Shown here one piece after another: positions 17,007 to 25,925 of a DNA stretch of 64,000 bases (the stretch's first letter is position 1; the number at the start of each line of letters is the position of its first letter). A program made the translations under genes and the position numbers. The notes under the pieces were generated by a model. The model saw nothing but the letters and a program-made list of their open reading frames with translations, ran no database searches and was not told the DNA's origin. The stretch is from Poriferisodalis sp965221945 (lineage in GTDB: Bacteria; Actinomycetota; Acidimicrobiia; Acidimicrobiales; Poriferisodalaceae), in NCBI RefSeq assembly GCF_965221945.1, contig NZ_OZ244925.1, positions 310,001 through 374,000 of the forward strand. The letters are read 5' to 3'.

Positions 17007-18074
17007 TCAGCGTCGGCTGGTGGCCTGAAGCTCCGTGACAATGCTGGTCAACCGCTCGCCGTCTTCAGGATTGTTGACGGGGATCGAGAACTCGATGCGG
17101 TCGATCAGGGCACCGTATCGCTCGGCGAGCAGGCGTCCGATCTGGTCATAGGTGCCGACCGTGGCGATGGTGTGCAGCATCTCGTCCGATACGAGCGCCG
17201 AAATCTCGTCCCAGCGCTGAGCTTTCGACATCACCGCGGCCCGCTCCGCCTCGTCAGTCCATTCGTGCACGTCGAAGGCTGCCCGGTAGGCGGGTGTCGA
17301 CAGGTAGAAGCCCACGCGCTCGCGAACAGTGCGTGCCACGACCGCCAGCGCGGCCTCGTCTGGCGCTGTGGCCACGAGCGGCTTCATGCACCAGTCAACT
17401 GCGGCGGCGTTGCGCCCAGCTCGTTGGGCGCCGCGCTCGACCGCAGGCGCCATGACCTCAGTGATGTACAGCGGCGAGCACACCGGGTGCAGCCGGACGC
17501 CATCGGCGACCTCGCCTGCGACTGCACACATGTTCGGGTTGATTGCCGCGATGTGCACCGGGATGTCGGGATGGGCGATCGGGCCTGGATCGAACAGCGG
17601 CACCATCAGGTTCAGGTTGTAGTGCTCGCTCTGGTAGTCCAGCGGGGAGCGATCCTGCCAGCAGCGCCACACCGCACGCACTGCGCCGACGTAATCGCGC
17701 ATCCACGGCCCCGGCGCCGACCACTCCATGCCGTAGCGGCGGCGGATGTGGCCACGAACTTGGGATCCGAGCCCCAGAATCGCCCGGTTGCCAGAAGCCT
17801 TCTGCAGCGTCCATGCCGACAGTGCTGTGACAGTTGGTGACCGCGGGAATGCCATCGCCACTGAGGTGCCGAGTCCCAGCGTGGTCGTTGCCATTGCTGC
17901 CATTGCGAGGAGCTGGTAGGGGTCGTCCTTGGTCTCCTCGACGACGAGGGCGTCGTAGCCCAGTTCTTCGACCTGCGCAGCGGCCTCGCCGATGCTCGTC
18001 ACGTCGAGCGGCGCGTCGGGTGCTCGCAGCCCGGGGTCGAGCTTGCCCAGTGGCAGCAGTGTCTCGGTTCTCAT
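17007..18074 (-). CDS. LLM-class F420-dependent oxidoreductase (MSMEG_2256-like)
   Basis: A 355-residue TIM-barrel protein of the luciferase-like superfamily. Features include LGYDALVVEETKDDPYQLLAMAAMATTTLGLGTSVAMAF and the conserved GLGSQVRGHIRRRYGMEWSAPGPWMRDYV region, which resembles the MSMEG_2256-type probable F420-dependent oxidoreductases. F420H2 or FMN use is inferred from family, not shown. It lies directly downstream of the D-2-hydroxyacid dehydrogenase on the same strand with a 3-nt gap, so the two are probably one operon. The physiological substrate is unknown. Confidence 0.85.
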   Translation of the reverse strand: MRTETLLPLGKLDPGLRAPDAPLDVTSIGEAAAQVEELGYDALVVEETKDDPYQLLAMAAMATTTLGLGTSVAMAFPRSPTVTALSAWTLQKASGNRAILGLGSQVRGHIRRRYGMEWSAPGPWMRDYVGAVRAVWRCWQDRSPLDYQSEHYNLNLMVPLFDPGPIAHPDIPVHIAAINPNMCAVAGEVADGVRLHPVCSPLYITEVMAPAVERGAQRAGRNAAAVDWCMKPLVATAPDEAALAVVARTVRERVGFYLSTPAYRAAFDVHEWTDEAERAAVMSKAQRWDEISALVSDEMLHTIATVGTYDQIGRLLAERYGALIDRIEFSIPVNNPEDGERLTSIVTELQATSRR

Positions 18075-18077
18075 GGC

Positions 18078-19091
18078 TCAGCCCTCCACCAGCAGGCGAG
18101 GCGTGTGGCCCGCGAGGAACGAATCGAGCTGGGAAATGAACAGGTCGTCGTTGCGAGACGGCATCCCGCTGCCGGCGCCTCCGATATGGGTCGTCATCAC
18201 AACCTTGGGATGATTCCAGAGCGGGCTGTCAGCGGGCAACGGCTCGATGTCGAAGACATCAAGCACCGCCGTCGCGGGACGGTCCTCGTCCAACCATGCC
18301 AGCAGGGCATCGGCGTCGATGACGGATCCACGGGCCACGTTGACCAGCACCGCGTCGTCGCGCAGGGACGCCAAGAACTTGGCATCGACGAGTCCCCGCG
18401 TTTCATCAGTGAGCGGGCACGTCAGGACCACCACGTCAGCCAGCGGCAGCTCATCAGCAAGGGCTTCCATCGTCACCATCGCGTCCGCGGCCCCGAGGTC
18501 GACGGCATCGGCAACGCTGCGGCGGGCACCGACGACGACTGCGCCGAACGGCCGTGCCAGCGCCGCCAGCTTGCGGCCGATCGAGCCGAAGCCGATCACC
18601 AGCCAGCGGCTGCCCCGCAACTCTCGCCACGGCACCTGCAGCCAGACACCGGCTCTCCGGCGATCGATACGTACTTCCCAGCCATGAAGAGTGTGCAGGA
18701 TCAGCGACATCGTGTGCTCGGCGGTGGCGTCGTTCGGAGCGTCGCTGCGGCTCAACTGAACGCCATCGGCCACGAGTCGCTGGAACGGTGGCGCATCGGT
18801 TCCGGCCAGGCACGCCTGGGTCCAACGCAGCGTCCCCGGAGCGAGCGCAGCTTCGACGAACCCGGCCAGGTCGCCGCCGAACAGCAGCCCGATGGACACC
18901 CAAGCCGCAGCAGGCGTGTACGTCGCTGAGCCGACCGGAATCCCGTTCGTGTCGGCGACCGGGGTGCCGTCGGCGAGCGTTACCCCGTCGCGACTCCACA
19001 ACAGCGGCTCGATGTCGTGAACGAGCGCCGACAGCCGATCAGCGAGTCGCCCATAGTCGTCGGCGGGCAGCAGGACCTGTCGAGAACTCAC
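18078..19091 (-). CDS. D-2-hydroxyacid dehydrogenase family protein
   Basis: A 337-residue NAD-dependent enzyme. The Rossmann loop is WLVIGFGSIGRKLAAL. The catalytic arginine is in NVARGSVIDADALL, the glutamate in DVFDIEPLPADSPLW, and the histidine in VVMTTHIGGAG, the complete R/E/H set of the family. The N-terminal substrate domain is divergent, so the 2-oxoacid substrate is not predictable. It starts at GTG 19091 and heads an operon with the LLM oxidoreductase. Repeat copy B lies between it and the divergent MFS gene. Confidence 0.9.
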   Translation of the reverse strand: MSSRQVLLPADDYGRLADRLSALVHDIEPLLWSRDGVTLADGTPVADTNGIPVGSATYTPAAAWVSIGLLFGGDLAGFVEAALAPGTLRWTQACLAGTDAPPFQRLVADGVQLSRSDAPNDATAEHTMSLILHTLHGWEVRIDRRRAGVWLQVPWRELRGSRWLVIGFGSIGRKLAALARPFGAVVVGARRSVADAVDLGAADAMVTMEALADELPLADVVVLTCPLTDETRGLVDAKFLASLRDDAVLVNVARGSVIDADALLAWLDEDRPATAVLDVFDIEPLPADSPLWNHPKVVMTTHIGGAGSGMPSRNDDLFISQLDSFLAGHTPRLLVEG

Positions 19092-19097
19092 GCCGGA

Positions 19098-19103
19098 ACG
19101 CTA
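19098..19103 (-). promoter_or_regulatory. -10-like hexamer for D-2-hydroxyacid dehydrogenase
   Basis: Minus-strand TAGCGT, 6 nt before the GTG at 19091. Confidence 0.5.
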
Positions 19104-19139
19104 CGCAATCTCAGATGCGATCGCCGGGACGATCCGTTA

Positions 19140-19244
19140 GAGCCTGAGCGAGTAGGCGGCGATGCCCGGCAGCCCCGACGGCCTCGACTCTGCGCAGAAA
19201 TGCCGCCACAGACGGCAAATTTGCACACAGAAAGCGTGACAGCA
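19140..19244 (-). repeat. dispersed hairpin element, copy B
   Basis: Hairpin core 19188-19230 plus a GC-rich tail to 19140, near-identical to copy A over about 105 bp. Read on the minus strand it points toward the D-2-hydroxyacid dehydrogenase, with the core 96 nt before that start codon. It sits in a divergent intergenic region, so it cannot simply be a gene-end terminator. Confidence 0.85.
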
Positions 19245-19248
19245 GCCA

Positions 19249-19254
19249 TAGGGT
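19249..19254 (+). promoter_or_regulatory. -10-like hexamer for MFS transporter
   Basis: TAGGGT, 8 nt before the ATG at 19263; it excludes the longer in-frame extension that would translate the repeat element. Confidence 0.5.
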
Positions 19255-19262
19255 GCGCAGCG

Positions 19263-20561
19263 ATGCGAACGGTCGGCAGCGTCTCCAGCGCAGTACCGGA
19301 CGCTGCCGAGGCGCCCCCGCCGGGTCCCGATGGCCCGCTGCAGCGCTTCGGTCTGAGGTTCGTGCTCGTCGCCACGATGGTGCTCGGGCCGTTTCCCCTG
19401 ATCGCACCGGCGGTTGTAGCGGCCGATCTCATCGGGTCGCTCGGCATCACTAAAGGTGTCTTCGGGGTGGCGCTCACGACCAACACGGTTGCAGCAGCGC
19501 TGTTCGCCCCGCTCTCGGGGCGCCTCACCGACCGCATCGGCCCGAAGCTCTCCACCGTGCTGACCATCGTTACGGCCGGGGTCGGCATGGTCGGCATGGC
19601 CTTCGCGCCCAACGTTTGGGCGCTGATGGCGTCTGCAACGTTCGCTGGCCTTGGCCAGGGCTGGTGCAACCCGGCAACCAACAAGCTCATCGCCGAGCGT
19701 GTGCCGGAAGGTCAACGAGGCACAATCACCGGCCTCAAGCAATCGGGCGTCATGTTCGGGGCCTTCCTGGCAGGGGCGACGCTGCCGACGCTCGCTGTCT
19801 GGTTCGGATGGCGTACCGCGGTCGGCGTCTATGGGGTCGTGGCTCTGGTGTGCGCTCTCGGCATCCAACTGTGGATGCGTCCTGACGCGCGGACGGGCTC
19901 CGAATCGGCGGCGGCGTACGACGCACCGCCGGGCGCGGTGTTCACCATCACCCCGTTGCTTCCGAAGGTGCTCCGCATGGGCCGCTCCGAGCACCGCTTC
20001 ATCATTGCGATCACCTGGTACTCGCTGTTGATGGGAGCCGTCGCGGGTGGCGTCGGCCGCTTCCAGATCCTCTTTGCCGAGGAATCACTGGGCTGGACCA
20101 ACTTCTGGGCCGGTTTGGCGAGCGCGCTCGCGGGCATCACCGCGGTGGGATCACGCATCTGGTGGGCTCGGCTCACCGAACGACGAGTCCGGCCGGCGAG
20201 CGCACTGGCTGTCCAAGCGGGGTTCACCGTCGTCGCGATGGGGCTCCTGCTCGCCGCCACCTCTGTCAACGGCGGCCTGCTGTGGGTGATGTCCCTGCTG
20301 GCTGGCTTCACCATGATGTCCTGGAACGCCGTCGCGATGTTGGCGGTCATCACCGGCATTCCTGTTGCGCTGGCAGGTCGGGCATCGGGCACGGTGATGC
20401 TCGGATTCATGTCCGGGCTGAGCATCGGCGGCCTCGCGACCGGCTACATAGCGGAATGGACGGGCAGTTTCGACCTGGTTTGGACCGGCTTCGCGGTCTG
20501 CGCGGCTGGCGCAACCATCCTGGCGCTGGTCATGCGCCGCCACCGCCGACCCAGCTACTAG
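19263..20561 (+). CDS. MFS transporter (copy 1)
   Basis: A 432-residue 12-segment major facilitator. A Pro-rich 25-residue cytoplasmic N-terminus is followed by the first segments and the loop 2-3 motif A (GRLTDRIGPKL). The N-half ends at a hydrophilic region around residues 210-235 (RPDARTGSESAAAYDAPPG). The second half is complete, with RIWWARLTERRVRP as its motif A equivalent. It resembles sugar-phosphate/aromatic-acid-type MFS carriers; the substrate is unknown. Homogentisate dioxygenase follows after 67 bp with its own promoter hexamer, so aromatic-acid uptake is a tempting but unproven idea. Confidence 0.85.
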   Translation: MRTVGSVSSAVPDAAEAPPPGPDGPLQRFGLRFVLVATMVLGPFPLIAPAVVAADLIGSLGITKGVFGVALTTNTVAAALFAPLSGRLTDRIGPKLSTVLTIVTAGVGMVGMAFAPNVWALMASATFAGLGQGWCNPATNKLIAERVPEGQRGTITGLKQSGVMFGAFLAGATLPTLAVWFGWRTAVGVYGVVALVCALGIQLWMRPDARTGSESAAAYDAPPGAVFTITPLLPKVLRMGRSEHRFIIAITWYSLLMGAVAGGVGRFQILFAEESLGWTNFWAGLASALAGITAVGSRIWWARLTERRVRPASALAVQAGFTVVAMGLLLAATSVNGGLLWVMSLLAGFTMMSWNAVAMLAVITGIPVALAGRASGTVMLGFMSGLSIGGLATGYIAEWTGSFDLVWTGFAVCAAGATILALVMRRHRRPSY

Positions 20562-20615
20562 CGCCGGTCTGGCTGGACTGTGCTCGCCCCCTCAAGCGGG
20601 TCGGCAGGCCCGATC

Positions 20616-20621
20616 TAGGCT
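20616..20621 (+). promoter_or_regulatory. -10-like hexamer for hmgA
   Basis: TAGGCT, 7 nt before the ATG at 20629. Confidence 0.55.
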
Positions 20622-20628
20622 GGCAGGC

Positions 20629-21945
20629 ATGGGGGATGACTTCGGCGTCGAGTATCAGAGCGGGTTCGGCAACGAGCACGCCACCGAGGCCGAGTCCGGC
20701 GTGCTGCCGATCGGTCAGAACAGCCCCCAGCGTGTCGCCCACGACCTCTACACCGAGCAGCTGACCGGCAGCGCCTTCACTGTCGCTCGGACGGATGCGC
20801 TGCGCACGTGGATGTACCGGATCCGGCCATCGGTACGTCACGTCACGGGACTGCGCGACATCGATCCGGGCAATATCCGGACCTCCCCATGCCGTGAGGG
20901 CTCACCGCCGGTGGCCCAGCTGCGCTGGGGCCCCATTGGGGTTCCTGACGAGCCGCGCACCTGGCTCGAAGGGCTCTGCACGCTGGCGGCCAATGGCGAT
21001 GCTCACGTCCAATGCGGCGCTGCTACGCACCTGTACTTTGCCAACCGTTCGATGGACGGTGAAGTGTTCGCGAATTCCGACGGCGAGATGCTGATCGTGC
21101 CCCAGCAGGGGACGCTGCGACTCGTCACCGAACTCGGCACGCTCACGGTTGGGCCTGCCGAGCTGGCAACAGTTCCCCGTGGCGTCAAGTTCCGCGTCGA
21201 GCTCATGGAGGAGACAGCCCGGGGATATGTGTGCGAGAACTACGGCGCACCATTCCGGCTGCCAGACCCGGGTTTGATCGGCGTGGACGCGCTGGCTATG
21301 CCGCGGGACTTCCTCTATCCGGTCGCCGGCTACGAGGCCGACGACAATCCCACCCGGCTGGTCTTCAAGCACGACGGCCGCCTGCTCGAGACACACCTGC
21401 CGCACTCACCGCTCGATGTGGTGGCGTGGCACGGCAACTTCGCCCCCTACAAGTACGACCTGCGCAATTACTGCCCGCTCGGGCCGCTGCTGTTCGATCA
21501 CACCGCGCCCTCGATCTGGACGCTGCTGACGTCGCCCTCAGACCTTCCGGGCACCGCCAACGTGGACTTCGTGCTGTTCCGCGAACGCTGGGCCGTTCAG
21601 GAGCACACGTTCCGTCCGCCCTGGTACCACTCCAACGTGATGAGCGAGCTGATGGGGCTCATCGAAGGCACCTACGACGCCAAGCTCGAAGGCTTCCTGC
21701 CCGGCGGCGTGAGCATTCACAACGCGTTCCTGCCCCACGGCCCCGACATCGACGCCTACAACGCCGGCACCACGGCCGAACTCGAGCCCCGGCGGATGGC
21801 CGACATGCTGGCCTTCATGTTCGAGTCCCGCTATGCGTGGATCCCCACCGCCTGGGCAGCCGGCCTGAGTGAGCTGCAGGACGACTACACCGATGCGTGG
21901 ACACCGCTGGACGACCGCAGCACGCTGCGCCGCAACAGCGGCTAG
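20629..21945 (+). CDS. hmgA: homogentisate 1,2-dioxygenase
   Basis: A 438-residue non-haem iron enzyme that opens the ring of homogentisate to maleylacetoacetate in tyrosine/phenylalanine degradation. The diagnostic N-terminus (YQSGFGNEHATEA, then LPIGQNSPQ) is intact. Iron ligands align as H334 and E340 (WYHSNVMSELMG) and H364 (SIHNAFLPHGPD). Length matches the family. Fumarylacetoacetase and maleylacetoacetate isomerase genes are not in this window, so the rest of the pathway must be elsewhere. An SDR gene with its own Shine-Dalgarno follows after 27 bp. Confidence 0.97.
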   Translation: MGDDFGVEYQSGFGNEHATEAESGVLPIGQNSPQRVAHDLYTEQLTGSAFTVARTDALRTWMYRIRPSVRHVTGLRDIDPGNIRTSPCREGSPPVAQLRWGPIGVPDEPRTWLEGLCTLAANGDAHVQCGAATHLYFANRSMDGEVFANSDGEMLIVPQQGTLRLVTELGTLTVGPAELATVPRGVKFRVELMEETARGYVCENYGAPFRLPDPGLIGVDALAMPRDFLYPVAGYEADDNPTRLVFKHDGRLLETHLPHSPLDVVAWHGNFAPYKYDLRNYCPLGPLLFDHTAPSIWTLLTSPSDLPGTANVDFVLFRERWAVQEHTFRPPWYHSNVMSELMGLIEGTYDAKLEGFLPGGVSIHNAFLPHGPDIDAYNAGTTAELEPRRMADMLAFMFESRYAWIPTAWAAGLSELQDDYTDAWTPLDDRSTLRRNSG

Positions 21946-21972
21946 GCGGTCGCCCAGCGCAGGAGGCTGTCA

Positions 21973-22785
21973 ATGAGTGCGACACGGGCGAATGCTGATC
22001 TGAGCGGCCGGGTGGCGATGGTCACCGGCGCGGGGGCACGGGGGGACGGGATCGGCAACGGCCGCGCCGCTGCGGTGTTGCTGGCCGAGGCCGGAGCGCA
22101 TGTCGTCGCTGTCGACCGCAAGGCGGAGCTCGCTGAGTTCACCGTCGAGATGATCACCGCCGAAGGCGGCAGCGCCATCGCCGTCGAGGCCGATGTGACC
22201 GTCGAAGCCGACTGCGAGGCCATGACCCAGGCTGCGCTCGATCGCTGGGGCCGGCTGGACATCCTGGTGAACAACGTGGGCATCGGCAGCAGCGGATCGG
22301 TGGTGACCGATGACGTCGACCGCTGGCAGCGCGTCATGGATGTGAACCTGACCTCGATGGTGCTGGCGTCACGGCACGCAATCCCCGCCATGATCGAGCA
22401 CTCGGGCGGAGGCGCCGTCGTCAACATCTCATCCATCTCGGCGCTAAGGCCCCGAGGCATGACGGCGTACTCGACCTCGAAGGGGGCGATCATGGCGCTC
22501 ACGTCGGCGATGGCGGTCGACCATGGTGCCGACAACGTTCGGGTGAACTGCGTCGCCCCTGGTCCCGTCCGTACGCCACTCGTCGGCGGCGATGACATGC
22601 CCGAAGATCTTGCAGAGGCACGCCGGCGCGCCAGCGTGCTCGGCATCGAAGGCAACGGCTGGGATGTAGGCGCAGCGGTCAGGTTCCTGTGCACCGACGA
22701 GGCTCGTTACATCACCGGCCACACGCTGGTCGTCGACGGCGGTGTGACCTTGCGGGGGCCGTCACGGGCCACGCTGGCCGGCTGA
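21973..22785 (+). CDS. short-chain dehydrogenase/reductase (SDR)
   Basis: A 270-residue SDR. The cofactor loop is expanded, TGAGARGDGIGNGRA (about 18-32), as in a subgroup of SDRs with an insertion after the second glycine. NNVGIG replaces the usual NNAG, the serine is in NISSISAL, and Y-x3-K is YSTSKGAI. The C-terminal VVDGG strand is present. The substrate is unknown. An AGGAGG Shine-Dalgarno lies 6 nt before the ATG. It probably shares the hmgA transcript and ends at a hairpin facing the next, convergent gene. Confidence 0.88.
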   Translation: MSATRANADLSGRVAMVTGAGARGDGIGNGRAAAVLLAEAGAHVVAVDRKAELAEFTVEMITAEGGSAIAVEADVTVEADCEAMTQAALDRWGRLDILVNNVGIGSSGSVVTDDVDRWQRVMDVNLTSMVLASRHAIPAMIEHSGGGAVVNISSISALRPRGMTAYSTSKGAIMALTSAMAVDHGADNVRVNCVAPGPVRTPLVGGDDMPEDLAEARRRASVLGIEGNGWDVGAAVRFLCTDEARYITGHTLVVDGGVTLRGPSRATLAG

Positions 22786-22810
22786 ACCCCCGAGCGGAAC
22801 GGCCAGGCGA

Positions 22811-22829
22811 CGGCGCAGCAGCTGCGCCG
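22811..22829. terminator. hairpin between convergent SDR and monooxygenase genes
   Basis: CGGCGCAG, CAG, CTGCGCCG: a perfect 8-bp inverted repeat with a 3-nt loop in the 45-bp convergent gap. It can serve both strands. Confidence 0.55.
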
Positions 22830-22830
22830 A

Positions 22831-24192
22831 CTACCGGCGGAAGCCGCTGCCGAAGTGTGTCTCGGGCAGTCGACTGCGGCCGAAGAGCTTGTCCCGCAGC
22901 GTTCCCGGCTGATACTCCCGCTGAACCAGCCCACGTTCTGAGAGCACGGGAACCACGCTTTCGATGAAGTCCACGAACGTGCCGGGCGTGGTGGCGTAGA
23001 CCAAGTTGAAGCCGTCCACGCCTTGGTCCAGACGGCGCTGCATGCCGTCGGCGATCTGCTCGGGGGAGCCGACCAGGAACTGCCCCGTCATGTTGAGCTT
23101 GACGAGATCCCCGAAGGTGCGGGTGCCCGGCTGAGCGGAATCCAGCAAGGACTTCACCGGTCCTCGCACGCCTTCGGTGTCAAAGGTCTCGAGCGGCTGA
23201 TCAGGGTCGATGTGGCTGAGATCGACGTTCAGGTTGCCGCTCAGATGCGCGAGGCCCGCTTCCAGCGAGAGCGTTTCGAGATAGTCGGCGTGCTTGGCTT
23301 TCGCCTCGGCCTCCGTTCCGCCCACGACAGGGGACAGGCCGGCAATGATCTTCACGTCGTCGGGATGGCGACCGGCCGCGCTCACCCTTCGGCGGATGTC
23401 TGCGGCGATGCGGGTGAGGCCCCGCGATGCCGCCACGACAAAGACGCACTCGGCATGTCTCGCGGCGAAGTCTCGCCCGCGATCTGAGGAACCTGCTTGG
23501 AAGATCACTGGCGTCCGCTGCGGTGACGGCTCCGAGAGGTGTGGCCCCGCCACCGAGTAGTAGGCGCCCTCGTGGTTGATCGGCCGTACGCCGTCGGGAT
23601 CGACGTAGACGCGGCGCTCGGTGTCGGCCACCACGGCGTCGTCGGTCCAGCTGCCCTCCCAGAGCTTGTAGCAGACCTCCATGTAGTCCTCGGCCTGTTC
23701 GTAGCGCTCGTCATGGCGCGGAAGGCGGTCATAGCCGAGGCTCTGGGCGGCGTTCTGCAGGTACGACGTCACGACGTTCCACGCCACGCGCCCGCCGGTG
23801 AGGTGATCGAGCGTGGTGATCTGGCGGGCGAACGTGAACGGGTGCGCCTGCAGCACTGAGCTGGTGAAGGCGAATGCGAGGTGCTCAGTGACCGTCGCCA
23901 TGGCTGGGATCAGCAGCATCGGGTCGTTCACGGGCACCTGCATGCCCTCGCGCAGCGAGGTGTCGGCGCTGCCCTGGTAGGTGTCGTACAGCCCGATTAC
24001 GTCCGCCAGGAAGATGGCGTCGAAGCACCCCGCCTCGCAGATGCGGGCGAGCTCGAGCCACGGTTCGAGCGAGGTGTACTCCCGCTGGCGGGTGTCGTCG
24101 CGCACCCATAAGCCCTGCTGGATGTGGCTGACGCAGTTCATCGTGAAGGCGTTCAGGATGATCCGCCGCCCCGGCCTTGCTTCTCCCGCCAC
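22831..24192 (-). CDS. NtaA/SnaA/DszA-family flavin-dependent monooxygenase
   Basis: A 453-residue luciferase-like monooxygenase of the nitrilotriacetate/pristinamycin/dibenzothiophene type. The N-terminal ILNAFTMNCVSHIQQGLW is the family signature. LGYDRLPRHDERYEQAEDYMEVCYKLW and the central DPDGVRPINHEGAYYSVAGPHLSEPSPQRTPVIFQAGSS block are equally characteristic. Such enzymes use FMNH2 from a separate flavin reductase, which is not adjacent. The start is GTG 24192. Substrates range from chelators to sulfones; nothing here decides. Confidence 0.9.
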   Translation of the reverse strand: MAGEARPGRRIILNAFTMNCVSHIQQGLWVRDDTRQREYTSLEPWLELARICEAGCFDAIFLADVIGLYDTYQGSADTSLREGMQVPVNDPMLLIPAMATVTEHLAFAFTSSVLQAHPFTFARQITTLDHLTGGRVAWNVVTSYLQNAAQSLGYDRLPRHDERYEQAEDYMEVCYKLWEGSWTDDAVVADTERRVYVDPDGVRPINHEGAYYSVAGPHLSEPSPQRTPVIFQAGSSDRGRDFAARHAECVFVVAASRGLTRIAADIRRRVSAAGRHPDDVKIIAGLSPVVGGTEAEAKAKHADYLETLSLEAGLAHLSGNLNVDLSHIDPDQPLETFDTEGVRGPVKSLLDSAQPGTRTFGDLVKLNMTGQFLVGSPEQIADGMQRRLDQGVDGFNLVYATTPGTFVDFIESVVPVLSERGLVQREYQPGTLRDKLFGRSRLPETHFGSGFRR

Positions 24193-24234
24193 AGGGTCAG
24201 TCTCGCATTGTCGCCCCCGCAGCGCCCCGCCGGC

Positions 24235-24987
24235 TCAACGGGAGTTGGGGCGGGAGGTCGTGACGTAGGCCTCGACGATCTCGGCTGGCTCTCCGACGGC
24301 TCGGATGCGGCCACCGTCCAGCCACACAACCCGATCGCAGTAGCGCTCGATCTCCGCCATGTTGTGCGAGACCAGAACGACGGAACCAGCAGCGCCGCAG
24401 ACGTCATCTATGCGCTCGGCGGCACGTCGACGGAACTCCTCGTCGCCCACTGTGAGCGCCTCGTCGATCAGGAGGATTTCAGGTACGCGGGCCGTGGCAA
24501 TGGCGAAGTGCAACCGGGCGCGCATACCCGACGAGTAGGTGCGCATGGGCCGATCGATGGCCTCACGTACACCTGCAAAGTCGATGATCTCATCCATGCG
24601 GCGCTCGATTTCAACCCGGGAGAAACCCAGAGCCAGACCGCCGATCAGTATGTTGCGGCGACCTGACAGTGCCGGCCGCATCACCGACGACACGCCGAGA
24701 AGCGAAGGCCTCGACCGGCCGCGAATGCTGCCTGACGCAAGGGGCAACAGCCCAGTCATGGCCGAGAGCAGCGTCGACTTTCCTGTTCCGTTGGCCCCGA
24801 TCAGCCCGAGTGTCTCGTGCTCGTGGAGATTCAGCGTCACACCTTGTATCGCCTCAATGATGCGGTAGCGGCGACGCATCCGACCTCGGGCGAATCCCTG
24901 CTTGAGTCCCTTGGCCGGTTCCTCGTACACCCGGTAGTTCACGTGAACGTCGCGAATCTCGACGGTCACCCGTGTCGACGCTGCCAT
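24235..24987 (-). CDS. polysaccharide-export-type ABC transporter ATPase (Wzt/TagH-like)
   Basis: A 250-residue ABC ATPase. Walker A is GANGTGKST, the signature is YSSGMRARLHF, and Walker B is EILLIDEALTVGDEEFRRR. The VGDEEF and YSSGM variants are typical of ATPases partnering ABC-2 permeases for O-antigen, teichoic acid or capsule export. A C-terminal sugar-binding domain, present in long Wzt proteins, is absent. The ATG (24987) overlaps the permease stop (TGATG), so the two subunits are coupled. No glycosyltransferases lie nearby, so the exported glycan is unknown. Confidence 0.88.
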   Translation of the reverse strand: MAASTRVTVEIRDVHVNYRVYEEPAKGLKQGFARGRMRRRYRIIEAIQGVTLNLHEHETLGLIGANGTGKSTLLSAMTGLLPLASGSIRGRSRPSLLGVSSVMRPALSGRRNILIGGLALGFSRVEIERRMDEIIDFAGVREAIDRPMRTYSSGMRARLHFAIATARVPEILLIDEALTVGDEEFRRRAAERIDDVCGAAGSVVLVSHNMAEIERYCDRVVWLDGGRIRAVGEPAEIVEAYVTTSRPNSR

Positions 24988-25856
24988 CACGCACCGAGTC
25001 GCTGTTCCGAGCGGAAGAAGATCATGAAGCCAACGATGGGCATCAGGACGCTCCACGCAACCGTGCCAGCCAGCACCCAGACGTCGACTGCCTGTCCCAG
25101 CAGGCACCAGCGTGCGCACGTGATCAGGTCGTAGATCGGGTTCAGCGCAAAAGCCCGTCGCCAGGCGAAGCTGTGCACGAATGCATCGACGCTGAAGATC
25201 ACGCCCGAGGCGTAGAACAAGAGCCGGAACAGGTGAGGCAAGATGTGCCGCAGGTCCGGGACAGCAGTGCCGATGCGTGCAGATATCAGCGCCGATCCGA
25301 AGTTGAAGACGAACTGCGCCAACAGTACGAGCGGCAGCAACAACCAGCGCATCGATGGGCGCTCTCCTGTGGTCAACACCGCTAGAAGTGCCAGAACGAT
25401 CGCCGGAACGAATGCTGCGGTCTGGCCGTTCACCGTTGCGGCGGGCAGCAAGATGCGCGGGAACTGGATAGATCGAATGAGTCCGAGATTCTGAGTGATC
25501 GAGACTGCCGCCTCCTGCACCACCCGTTGGGTGAGATGGAACAGCACAATCCCGACGATCAGGAACCCCAGGAAGTTGCTGACGCCGCGACTGGTGTCGA
25601 TGACGACACCAAAAACCAGGAAGTAGACGCCCACAAGCAGCGCTGGGTTCATCAGATGCCAGAACTGGCCCAACGTCGTGTCCATGTTCTGGGCTCGAAG
25701 ATCTTGTGCGGGCACGACGATGGCGAACTCTCGCCGGCGCCAGGCTTCGCGCAGATAGTTGAGCGACGTGGGCCGTGATGTCAGGTCAATGAGCGGGCGC
25801 AGGTGGGCGTTGTCGTGGCTCGACGCGTACCTGCTCTCGCCATCCACGGGAGTCAT
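24987..25856 (-). CDS. ABC-2 type permease for polysaccharide export
   Basis: A 289-residue membrane protein. An amphipathic N-terminus (REAWRRREFAIVVPAQDLRAQNMDTTLGQFWHLMNPALL) precedes six hydrophobic segments, the Wzm/TagG pattern. The last segment ends in FFRSEQRLGA. The ATG at 25856 gives a normal family length. The same frame is open for nearly 700 more codons upstream, but that stretch is antisense to PhyH and SDR genes and is a composition artefact. It pairs with the downstream ATPase. Confidence 0.87.
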   Translation of the reverse strand: MTPVDGESRYASSHDNAHLRPLIDLTSRPTSLNYLREAWRRREFAIVVPAQDLRAQNMDTTLGQFWHLMNPALLVGVYFLVFGVVIDTSRGVSNFLGFLIVGIVLFHLTQRVVQEAAVSITQNLGLIRSIQFPRILLPAATVNGQTAAFVPAIVLALLAVLTTGERPSMRWLLLPLVLLAQFVFNFGSALISARIGTAVPDLRHILPHLFRLLFYASGVIFSVDAFVHSFAWRRAFALNPIYDLITCARWCLLGQAVDVWVLAGTVAWSVLMPIVGFMIFFRSEQRLGA

Positions 25857-25925
25857 CCTACGAACGCGGTACCGCAACGCTTGTGCGGTGAGGTATCGGC
25901 GATCGTGTCCTGCAAGACTGGGACC

